DNA of 64,000 bases, taken from NCBI GenBank assembly GCA_004194705.1, contig SADC01000112.1, positions 124,001-188,000 on the forward strand, written 5' to 3'. This document shows, piece after piece, positions 1-11,600 of the stretch. Both the position numbers and the translations under genes were made by a program. The notes beneath the pieces are model-generated. The model had not been told where the DNA came from. It was given only the letters and a program-made list of their open reading frames with translations, and made no database searches. Every line of letters begins with the position of its first letter. Within the stretch, counting starts at the first letter, position 1. The DNA comes from Ditylenchus dipsaci (taxonomy: Eukaryota; Nematoda; Chromadorea; Rhabditida; Anguinidae).

Positions 1-777
1 TTCACAAAGTCATCAAAATTTTGATATCCGAAATTTCCTCGTCTTTCGAGTTCTTGTGAAGCCAGACTTTAATTCTCAAATATGTTTTTCCAACTAACAG
101 TACCTGATTTTGCAGCTTATTTCCTGCAGGTTTAGAAAAAAGCTTTAATATTTTTAGTACGATCATTTCGACCTAAAAACTGTCCTTTAACCCAACAAAT
201 GATTCTCAAAAATTAGAGAAGTTTGGTTCTGATCTTGCTATAGAATTATAAGTAAAAGCCCATGTTTAAGTCCGTCCTAACATACGCTCGCCAACTCTTG
301 CCTAAACCTAAGTCTAAAAAATCACAAAAAAGCAACAGGGGGACCGAGCCATATTTTTTGTGGGGGACCCTCGCATATATAGAGTCCAAGATTGGCCAAA
401 AAACCAAAACCAAGGTTTCTAGAAATGACCAAGCAAGATCCCAAGACAAGATTTTTATTCGAAATCAGGGCAAGACAAGACAAAATCTTGGTCAAGATCT
501 TGTCTTGTTTCTGTCTCTACTATTATATACATTTTGTTATATTTTTTGATTTAGAAGAAACAGATCCTAAGCTCTTGTTTCGTATAGAAACGTAAAAATG
601 AGACTAGAAAAAATAATCTCCGGTCACAAAAAAAAGTTCAGAAAGTCGACCTCGACATCGACCAAGGAGTGTTCTAGGGGGTATGATGGAATCTATCAGA
701 AAGTGCTAGTCACTTCGGCGTTGATCCAGGACTTTCCCGACGTTCCGACATTTTCCTACGCTCAACAATTTCACTTG
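1..777. other. No gene recognised; dispersed repeat at about 255-350
   Basis: No convincing exon was seen. Positions 255-350 hold a dispersed repeat built on a 'cctaacatacgct' core followed by cctaa-type hexamers and 'caacagggggac'. The same unit recurs near 7340, 16900, 21550, 29680 and 32130. Short open frames here have no family features. Confidence 0.5.
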
Positions 778-1017
778 TTAAAGGGGCATGATCGTGCCTG
801 ATAGGGAGAAAAGGCGCGAACCAGCAGTTCTTTTCTTTCTCGATAAATTTTTGCATTCTCTCTCGTCTAGATTTTTTAAGTTTCCTGTCTAGTTTTCAAA
901 AGCAGTATAAAGTCAACTATATCAGATTTGACGAAGAATGAGTGAAAACAGGACGATTCGAAAAAATTCGGAAAAAACTGCTGGTTCACACCTCAACGCA
1001 CGGGCATGCCCCTTTAA
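778..1017. mobile_element. TTAA-flanked MITE (piggyBac-type ends)
   Basis: The 240-bp element begins TTAA-AGGGGCATG and ends CATGCCCCT-TTAA. A second inverted stretch (ccagcagtt / aactgctgg) lies inside the termini. TTAA flanks are the known signature of piggyBac transposition. No coding capacity is seen. Relatives at 26477, 50260 and 54475 share the AAGGRSCAT type of end. Confidence 0.65.
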
Positions 1018-1786
1018 TGGGTTAAGAGAGCGGAGTGTCAACTTCCAAATGAGCTACGGCTGAACAAATGGCAAAAGTATGATCCTTCAAGTCACCCTGT
1101 GCAGCTTTTGCAAAAAAAATTGCTTGCTTGCCTTACCTCCAAGCACATCAACAAGCAGGGGGATTACAACTTCCTACCTGGACATCTATTTATAGGCTTG
1201 ATTAGTGAGTGAGTGAACCAATGTGTTCTCTTTCCTAACCAGTAGGCTGCCAAACCGAGTTATAGCAATAACACCACCTCACCCCCGTTTCCGACATTCA
1301 TTTACTTGGGGGACAGATTAGCTTTAATTGCAGCTGCAGTTACTTATAGCTTACTTTTTATTATAAACCGGTGATATGCGGCCATGCCTTTGCGTGTGCC
1401 TTTCCCACAACTTTAGCTTGCAATTGTTTTCAACTCTATTTGGTTAAAATATGAGCAATAAATAGGAGTTTGTTTTAATTGTGGGATAATTGGCTAGAAG
1501 TTTCATAATGTATATAATAGTTTGTAGTAGTAATTCACGTTTGTGTTTCTATTATTTACTCTTTTATAGTAACATACATTTATTTTTGATAGTCACGAAA
1601 AATTTACCTGTTTAAAACCAGAAAATTACTATGGCTAAAGTCAAATTATTCCACTTCTTACAAATTTTTCTGGACCTGCAGTTTTAGTATTTGATAAAGC
1701 GCACTTGTTTTAAATCCTGAGTCAGCAAAAAAGTTTATTTGGTGGCGTTTTACATATAATATACGTGATTAACATTACAATTTCAG
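1018..1786. other. Upstream sequence or intron of the ASH1-like gene, no exon found
   Basis: AT-rich sequence with a decayed A-box-like stretch on the minus strand at about 1210-1260 ('cctactggtta'), also seen at 6850. No exon for the amino-terminal part of the ASH1-like protein was recognised. Confidence 0.4.
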
Positions 1787-2620
1787 TTACGTCAGTTGAC
1801 CAGCCTTATCCAGTCTAAAGCCGCTTTGGTGACTGAAACTCCGCCCCCAGCACCAGTGCCCCCAACCAAAGCAATTCTGCATGCAAACCACCTAAAGAAA
1901 AAAAGTCCAAATCCAGCAGCAAATTCAGGAATGTGAATGAAAAAGTCCAAAAATCAACTGAATTTATTCCGCCCCAACCAGCAGCATTCCCAGAAAAATG
2001 TGTTGCTGCAGCGCGATCCATGGAGATTGACCATGAGCAGCCATGTTCACTGTTTACAATTGATTCTACAGTGAGCAGGTGTTCATCTTCATTATCCACT
2101 TCATTTAACCAGGAGGACGAGGAGGAGGTTTTGAGGTGCCGACGCTCAGTCTACCGTCGCCAAGTCCGAGCTCAGATCAATGAAAAGTTGCAGGGCATAA
2201 TTGAATCCTTGGAGCATAGCTTTGGATCTGTACATCTAAATATGGAACCATCTGGTTTGAAATTTCCTCTTCCCTGGCAAAGGTTGGAATGGCAGAGGAT
2301 AGGGGCAGACAGGAGGAAAAATACTTTTGAAGCAGAGTTAGCGAAGGCCAGCTCATTGTCTTCGCAAAAACACGAAAAGATGCTAAGACGGAAAAGAAAA
2401 AGGACCGAAAAACACACCAAGATTTGTGAGTTGAGTGAGAGCGAAGAATCTAATGTGGGTGTGACTGTTGTCAAGAAGAAACGAGGAAGACCGTGTGCTT
2501 CTTCTTCTTCTGGTACTTTACAAGTTCAAAAATCGAATGGATCAGGAAAGAAGGTAGCTACAGAAAAAGCGGCTAAACAGACCCCTAGGATACATGAGGA
2601 ATATGTCAAAATTAGAACAA
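1787..2620 (+). CDS. ASH1-like exon: basic linker with AT-hook
   Basis: Acceptor tttcag at 1781-1786 and donor gtaagt at 2621. The reading starts 'LRQLTSLIQ...' and, after a C-rich stretch (1842-1862), continues in the frame shifted by a missing base ('KPPKEKKSKSSS'). That frame stays open to 2620. KKKRGRP at about 2475-2495 is an AT-hook for minor-groove DNA binding. The rest is Lys/Ser-rich and disordered. An alternative acceptor at 1849-1850 would avoid the frame change. Confidence 0.75.
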
Positions 2621-5600
2621 GTAAGTTTTTAATCTTGCCATTTGATAGAGTTTTGCATGTGAGACACGTGGGAGTCGTACGAGATGAAATTAGCGGTGCT
2701 GTTAATGTAGAATATAATATTTTGGTTTCGTGGGTTACAAGTATTTGGTGAGTAGACGTTTGGCTACAAATGTAACATTTTTGGCGTTCTGCCCTATGTT
2801 CTGTTTCAGCCACTTAGGCTTATTTTTTCAGCCATTTTGTAGTTCGTAAGACATTTTTTTGGTCCCTAAGCCTAAACCTAAGCCTAAGGCCTAAGCCTAA
2901 GTAGGCCTAAGTGGCTAAAACAGAACATAGGGCAGAACGCCAAAAATGTTACATTTGTAGCCAAACGTCTATACCCCAAATATCTCTAGTTTTAGATTTC
3001 TAAAGTAGAGGCGAATAGTGATTTTGCTCAACCCAATTTCCCGGGTTTCTTCCGCTCCGGATAATTTTCTCCAAAAAGTAGGGTATCTGTACCGGTCTTG
3101 TACCTGACCGTATGCTACCTGAGGTGAAACTTGGGTGGTACACGGTCGGTCAACCGAAGCATAATGGTTTCTTAAAAATTATATGAAAACAAAATCCAAC
3201 TAAAAAAGCATCTGGTAAAACGGCTTAGCTAAATTCCGGCTCATTTACTACAAAAACCGAAACCGTGTTTAGGACAGTTAACAGACCGAAAAAAAAACCC
3301 TGTAACTGAAATCCGTTTAGCTTGCACGCCCTACATACAAAAGCCTTTCTGGGAATATTTCCAAAATAAATGTTTGTCATTTGCATCCCTTTAGTTTTTG
3401 ACCTCGAAACTCATCTTTGTGTATTTTAAGATGTCCTCTTGGAAGCTCCGCCAAGAATACGAGAAGATCTCCAATGTGAATGTTGTGCAGATTCATCCTG
3501 TTCTGCTAAATCCAATTGTGCACTTAGGTTGCAGAGAATGGAATGTACCATCAACAGGTTTGATCTGATATAAAATTCTAATATTTTATCTAGCGAATAT
3601 TTAGTTGCACCCTGTCCCCAGCTGAGTGCCGCAATCGAAGAATATCCAACAATGAAGCTATTTCCCAGCTGCAGACTTGTCAGTCATCAATTTCAGGGTG
3701 TGGAGTAAAAGCAACGGTGGACATAGCCCGGGACAATTTATATGCGAGTACGTTGGCGAGGTCAGTCACATTTTTTAAATTTATATGTGATCTTTATTAG
3801 AAATTACTGAATATTATACAATTTTAGGTGATGCGAAAAGAAACCTTCCTCCGGAGATATGCTTCCAGACGTCAAGAGCAGCACAGGTATGGGTTGGAAT
3901 TCACGGATGGCTATGTGTTGGATGCTACCAAGAAGGGCAACATCTCTCGCTTTATCAGCCACTCATGTCAGTCCAACAATTGCCAGTTGCAGAAATGGTA
4001 TGGTTTTTAACAATAGGAGTAACTTAATAAATAACACAAGTTACTTGAGGGTGGATATCGATCTCTTTGTCAAGTCATACATCGAAAATGCTGATAGTGT
4101 TGACCAGGGCCGTAACTTTCGTCCCATAGTGTGATCACTTCCCTCTTTATCGTCACCCTAATGGAAAACGGAGCCCGTGTATTCGATTCTTTCTCGACAC
4201 TGCCATTGTTTTTTTTAATCGAGTTTTCCTGTAGAAGCAGATTGTACCGTGAGCGGATCCTGATCCGGACTTTTTTGCAGTGAAATGTACAAGCGAGGCG
4301 AGAGATTTTTAAAATTCTGCCTGCAAAGCTTAGTGGAATGAACCTAAAGAAAATTTAAGTAGTTGAACATTGGGTGCTATAAATCGCATCCACTCCATGA
4401 AAACAGTTTATCTCACCAAGTTCTGTTTAGGAAAGTCAATGGAGTATCCCGTGTTGGCATCTTTGCTCTAATTGACATTAAAGCTGGAGAAGAACTCAGC
4501 TACGACTATGGCGACTGTCAACATGTGGCTATAGACCCAGCCCAGAGTTGTAGATGCAGTCAAACAGCAAGTCTTGCACCCGAACCATGCTCATCTAATC
4601 GACACAAGAGAAGAAGGAGGCATTCATTTACAGTTAACAACAAAGATGCTCTAAGTGGTCATCGCAGTCTACCATTCCTTGTTAGAAATGTTAGAAGACG
4701 GAAGGCAAGAAAGGGTTCTCACCAAAAACGTAAGTATCGATCGGTAAAACATCAAGTACTTAAATCCATTTTTAGACATACCAATTCTGCAAATACCCGA
4801 TTTTCTCTCAGGTGAGTATTTTTCATTACTTGTTTGGGTTCTCTAGATTTGCCCTATCCTATTTTCGTAATTTTATTTACTTTTTGGTACAATTGACCGT
4901 ATCTGCATATTATGTAGTAGCCAGAGCTGTCACCGGCAGCCATGAGTCCCTCTTTAGTGGGCACGGGCAGGGGTCGGCAAGCATGGGTAGGACTGCAGAG
5001 CAGCAATTAACTGGGCAAATACTTTTTTGGGTGGGTAACGGATGGTCAAGAAATCTCATAGCTTGTTCTCATAGCTCCGATTTTTCCGTCGAGGGCGAGC
5101 ACGGTTCATTTTTTCAACAGCTCTGATAGTAGCCAAAGTGATCATGGTTACTTAGGTCATAATAATAAGGTATAGAAAAGTTTAGGAAGGAAGAGGCAAA
5201 ATGGTGGTGGCAGGAATCGAACCTGCAGCTTTCAGTTGTCCGGGCTGATGTGCTACCATTACACTACGCCGCCACCTCTTCCTTTTTTCCTAAGGGTCTA
5301 TGCCAGAGGCGTAGCCAGAAAAATCTGACGGGGGAGGGGGGCTAAAGCCCCCGAGAGGTCATTTTCCCTACACCGTTTTCGAGTTTTATAGTGTTTTTAA
5401 TTAACAATTTTTTCGAAAAATCTGACTGGGGGGCTATTGACCCCTCAGCCCACCATATCTGCTCTCTTTACAGTATGAATACACTATGATTACCCGATTA
5501 ATTCTTTTAAAAGTAGATTAACTATGAATAGGGCTGGCTAAGCACAGTAATGCCGATTCTTGCAAATATTTTTGGTTTTTGCCTAGTGGTTTTGTGAAAA

Positions 5601-8600
5601 GTAATAATACAAGTCCGTTTTAGATAATCCAACAGAACTCAGTAATGTGGCTCAAATCCTCATATCTCTGTACAAAAGATTTGCCAAATTTTGCACGAGG
5701 CGTGAAAAAGTTGCTCAACGCAGGATTTACCAACTCCACAGATCTGTCCAACTGGTAAAGCTTAATTTACCATACAAATCTATATTTTGAATACTAATTT
5801 TTTGAGGTCCTCTCCTGTGACCAAGTGGACATTTTGGTGGATCGATTCGACGCTGCTGTCAAACATTCTATTGCAATATTTCAAAAATCCTTTGACCGCC
5901 GCCGTCTGGAGGCCATTAAACAACAATACATCAGTCTTAAAAAAGCTCAGATGGGAGAATTACTACGCGCATGTCCCTCATTTTCTAAACAAGCTCAGCT
6001 GAATTTCTTGGATGAGCGTAGAAAGCAGCCAGTTCTGTCAGTCAAGAAAGACACGCCCAAAATCTTGACAGCCGAAGCAGACCTGTCCTATATGGACTCA
6101 CCAAATGCTGTTGGCTCGACCACTCCCGACAAAACCTCTCGTCTTACTCTGTCTGACAATAAAGATGAGGATTGTGTGCGCTGTATTTGCGGTATTATGG
6201 AGGATGATGGGGTCATGACTCAGTGTGACAAATGTCACTTTTGGTAAGTGATTTGAGAACTGAACTACTTCAAAGCCTACAATTTGCAAAATATAACATA
6301 AGGAGGCCCAACTTCAAGAATTGGGGGGGAGGGCATCGTTAGGGCTTGAGAAATGGGTTTTTGTCAATATTACGGAAATATCAGGTTGTTCAGAAAGTTC
6401 GCGACCACCCCTGAATATATTTGTTGTTGACCTTTTTAAAATATTTTTTTAAGTTTTTATTTGTAGTGATAACTGAATCATCGGGTGACAACCAATTCCC
6501 AAACGAGGAATTCTCCAAACAAGATTTTTTCAAACGAGGAATTTCCCAAACAAGATTTATATGAAGTGCGAAACATCAATGGCGGAAAATTACTAATCCT
6601 GTTCAACCGAATATTTAACAACAGGGGGGACCAAGGCAGTTTTTTTAGGTTTTTTTTAAATTTTAGATCGTGTCCGAACTACTTCAAACCATCCCAAACC
6701 ACCCCAAGTACCCTCCAACCGCCCTAAATACCCCTAAACCGGAACCAAGTGTCGCGAGCGGCCACGGCCAACAGCTCGTGAATTGGAAAAAGGGGGAATG
6801 GAGGGGATATTTGATCCCACTCCCTTTGGATCCGCAGGGAAATGCCTTAACCAGTAGGCCACCAAACCCCAGACTGGGAAAGTGAATAATTTTGTAGACA
6901 TCACTTGCGTCGAAGACGCAACACAAGCCTAAAAAATAAAAATTTCTTAAAAATAAAAACAAACCATTTTATCATAGGCGAAATTGTGTGGGAATCGTGT
7001 TTGACATGACCAAGCATACAAATTTACCCACCCAAACCCGAATACCTGAGTTAGGTACCAATTAGGTTACGCGGATAACCACCTGGTTACCTAGAGAAAT
7101 AAAAATTTATTAAAATTAAAAAATTTTACATTTTTTAATTCAGCAATGTGTAGGAAATTGGGTTTGTTAGAACTGAATTTGCAATTTCGCGCACCCAAAC
7201 CTCGGCCCTATCCCTTAATGGGGGGGGGGGGAGGGGGTATTTTTTGTCTTGGTCCCCCTGTTGTTTTTTGTGATTTTTCAAGCATTAGGCTTAGGTAAGG
7301 ATTGTCCAGCATATGTAAGGGCAGGCTCAAACGTATTTTAGACTCATGATTAAGTTCGTCCTAACATACGCTGGCCTACTTTTGCTTGAGCCTCAGGCTA
7401 AAAACTCACAAAAAAACAACAACAGGGGGGACTAAGGCGAACCCCCCCCCCCCCTAAAAACGAAACTCAGTCAAAATTAAAAACAATTTATTTTTTCTAC
7501 TCTAAATTTGCGTGACGAAACCGGTTTGTTAAGACTAAAATTGCGATTTACTCATCCAGGGCCGAAATGTGGTGTGGGTACCACCTGGTCAGGTGGATAT
7601 CCACCTGGATGACCAAAAGAAACAAAAGTTCGTCAAATTTAAAAGTAAACCCTCTTATCATAAGCAAAATTGTGCGGAAAATCCTGTTTGACAAGACTGA
7701 AAGTGCAATATTATTCATCCAAACCCTGGCCAAGTGGATATGCCTCGAAAAGGAGGGATTTAGGAGGGATACAAACTTAGTCGGAGCTGATTTTTGGTAG
7801 ACACCACAACATCCCGCTGAATTTAAAATAATTACCAAAAAATCTGACCCCAAATACTTTTATAACTCGATTTTCAAGTCCTTTTGACGAATGTAATTTG
7901 CTAGTTTAGTCCGAAAAATCGTGGAAATTTCAATTCAGCTGGTAGTTTCCAAAAACATTAATATTGTTCCATTAAGACCCGCTGATCTCGATATAAGATT
8001 AGCTCTTTTTAACAATCGAGTCTCTTATATCTAGGTCTCGGAGTCCTATTGGCGAAAATCTTATTTTTTTGCAAACGACCGGCAAAATAGAAATTCTTGC
8101 GATTTTGTTATGAACCAGTCTAGCCAACCACATTCGGTACTCTCCCTTCCCTAGTTTAAACCTCCTAAAATACAACTATCAGGCATAACTGGCTTATTGG
8201 CCGTAGAACGAGCTATTCTCAAAAGTAAAAAGTCAATCTCCATATATTTGATGTGTTCAGGTTACATGCTGACTGCCTTGACTTTGACATCAAAACCAAA
8301 AAAGTATGTTACGGATATTTTAATTGGTTTTCAATACAACTATTTTTCTTTTTAGGAATTCGTGTGTGAGTTTTGCACCCGCAACCTGGAATACACCCCC
8401 AATGTGGATATTGTGCTCAGACCACAACCTGCTATTAAGTTCAGTGGTTGCACTTACTACCGCACACTTGTCAACTCACATGGTATTCAAGTGCGAGTGA
8501 ATGAGTCTGTGTATGTGGAACGACTCTTGAATGATGAGGTAAATCAATTTTCCGTTGGCTGTTACTGATGGCGCTCCCAAAAGTCTAAATTTCGCTAGTA

Positions 8601-11600
8601 AATTTTTTAATTTCACTAATTTTATTTTGCAGTTGTTCTAATGATTTTTATTGTAATTGTTGACCCTAGTAGCGAATACCCCTCCCAGAAATTTTTCTTT
8701 CTAAAACCTTAAGACCCCGAAAAAAGTGCGTAAGACATCTTTTAGTCTCGGCTGGCTCACCCTAAGCCTAAAAACAAGGGTGGTTACAGCAATTTGGGGG
8801 GGGGGGGGGGCGGGGGGCGGTTATTCTATACTAGCGCCTAATTTTTTAAATGTTTTTGCACTGCATGTAGCATTGGATCTTGGCTTTGTAAGCTATCAAA
8901 TATCACTAAAATTATTTGAGAAATTCAAAGATTCAGAGGCTTTTAAAACATCGACATTTAAGACCCACAGCTACAGGACAGTCGAAAAAATTCGGAAAAA
9001 ATTTGAAAAATTTGCGTAGTTGGTTTCTTGCCCCATCAATTTCCCCAGGAAAATAGATCACATCAGTTAAGCTATCTGGGAGCTCTTCGATACGAAACAC
9101 AAAAGATCTGTATGAAAAACAGTGGAATTAAGTTGCAGATGAAATAACTTCATAATGAAAAAAAATTTTAAAAGAAATATTTCGAATTTTTTTGGGCCAC
9201 ACTGTACATGCTAATGCAAAAAAATTTAAAAAATTATAACAAAATCAAAAGAAAAACGACCAAAGTGAAATTCAGACTTTTTGGTGTACGATTCAATTCG
9301 AGCCTCTTACGTTAATATTTTTGACGAAAAAATAATTTCTATCTCTATTTCAGCACAAAAGCATACTGAAAAGACTTCATGAGCAGTGTGCCAAGTCCAG
9401 CTCAGCAAATGGTTCCCTCAAAAGACATGAGCTAGCCGAAAAAACCATACCTCTAAAGAATTCTGACTCTCCCAAAAAACAGAGAAAAGAAGCTGTTAAT
9501 GGAGACCTCAAAAAAGAAAACCCCAAGAAAAAAGAGGAAAACAGCGAAGATGGAGCTTCAACAATGAACATGTGGTGGCATTCTGGTCAACAGTTTAACA
9601 AGCGAGAGTTCCACCGCAGAGACTTGCGCACCTTCCGAATAGAAAGAATATTCAAAGGACCGAATGGACAGAGATTTGTGTTTGGTGTGTATTATGCTAG
9701 ACCACATGAGACTTTTTGCGACTCCACCAGAATGTTCTATAAGAATGAGGTGAGCTTTTTTTATATGATTTGTAACTCTACTAAATTTTGGTAAAAGTGA
9801 AACCTACCTTCCAAAAAAGATCAACAAATAGAGTTACCGTATTTTATCTAGTAAATGCGCCGGCGCGTTAATTTTTTAGATCCCCAAAAATCGGAAAATT
9901 TGAGGTCAATCTTGATATTTTAGGCGAAAATCTGAAATCTAAAAATGAAAATCAGTAGAGCTCACGGGAGTTAAGAAAATGCAAAAAATAACATATTGAA
10001 AAAAATCTGCTCCGAGATACAAACCTCAAAGTCAGGGGGGCGCGTTCATTAGAGGGGCGCGTTAATTAGAAGAAATACGGTATATAAAATTTGATTATTC
10101 CATGGTTTCATACCAGCAAAAATGTGCGCGAAAAAAATGTTTAACCGTTGGCGGAGTCGAACTCACGTCGGTGGAATATTACGATTTAACAATAAGATAG
10201 GAATAACCTTTTAATATTTGTCACATTTATCTTATGGACAAGTTGATTAAAAGTTGAGAGAGAGAGAGAAAATGAAAATTGTTGCCGTCTCGACAATAGT
10301 TCATTTTAGAAAAGATAAATAAACCACAACGACATTTGAATTTGAAGACCCTTTTATGAGAAATTTAACTGCAACGCTAACTCTAATGCTAGCGCCGCCA
10401 GTAGGATCTATGGTTAGAGTCAATGTTGGCATTGCAGTTTTATAGGCTTTTCTAATTGCTGTTCTAAATCAGAAAGTCGAGTGTAGATTTTTCCGAAAAT
10501 TTCTGTACTTTTATGTTAAAGTGCCTATTTTTGCAAAAAGAAGATACCATAGTTAGCAAAATATTCTCAAGAATCAGGATCACAAAGCAGAATTTTTTAT
10601 AATTTCGGTCGGTGGAATATGAAAGATCTCAGAATAATTTTTTGTTGTTGTCGAAAATGCGTACTTTTATAAAAAATATAAAAAATCACCATTTTACCTT
10701 GAAGAAGTTATAGCAGGCGATGTGTTATTGGGATATTTGAATTTTTATTTGTTCAATATTTTACTGGTTTTGTCATATCTATGCATGAGACTGTTCCACC
10801 CCAATGCTGCTCCACCCCAATGCTCGCTCCACCCCGGAAAGTACATATAAAAGAGAAATAAAGGTTGTAGAGAAGGGGAGGCGAAGGGGAGCGGCTTCGG
10901 TCCCCTCTTCGCTGACTCCGATTGTGTATGTGCTAATAAATATTATATTCTTTGCCCACAAAAAGTATTTGAACCCATTTCAGGTTTGATATATATACCG
11001 TATTTTCTCTATTAAGTCCCCCCTCTCTAATAACTCCCGCCTATTTCGACCCCATATCTCAGCCTAAGGAAAAATTTTTGTAAATCTGTTTTTTTGCGTT
11101 TTCTTAATCACCACGATCTTAGTTGATTCCACTTTTTAGATTTCGGTCGGGCATCCGAAAATCTCAAAATCGAAATATTTTTTTTCCGATTTTTTAAGGG
11201 TTGAAAAATAACTCCCCCGGGTACTTACTACAGAAAATACGGTAAACGTATTTGGCTAAAGTTCCTTATACGACATCCTACCAAAAGTTGATTTTGACCA
11301 CTTATTCGTGCTTTTCAGGTCGTTATTAGTCGAAAAAACATGTTTTTGGGATTGGGAAAGACATTTTTGTGACAAAAAAATTTGACCGAAATTCGACTTT
11401 TTGGCTTGGGGACCTAGGCAAACCACCCGAAAAGGGTACTTAGAGACCCTAAAAAGATGCGATTTAAACATAGTTTTGTTGACTGGGCCTACCGCATAAA
11501 GAAACTCTGGTATGCATGTTTTTTATGCATCCAGAGTCACTTTCGAGTGATATGTGTCTAAGGTATGTGGGTGTGCGCATCTCAACTCCAAGCCCCCTGC

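Noticed and set aside
2864..2911. TTAGGC-like hexamers as evidence for a nematode or a telomere fusion
   Set aside because: Only a few irregular units, in the loop of a foldback element; related hexamers occur in other dispersed repeats.
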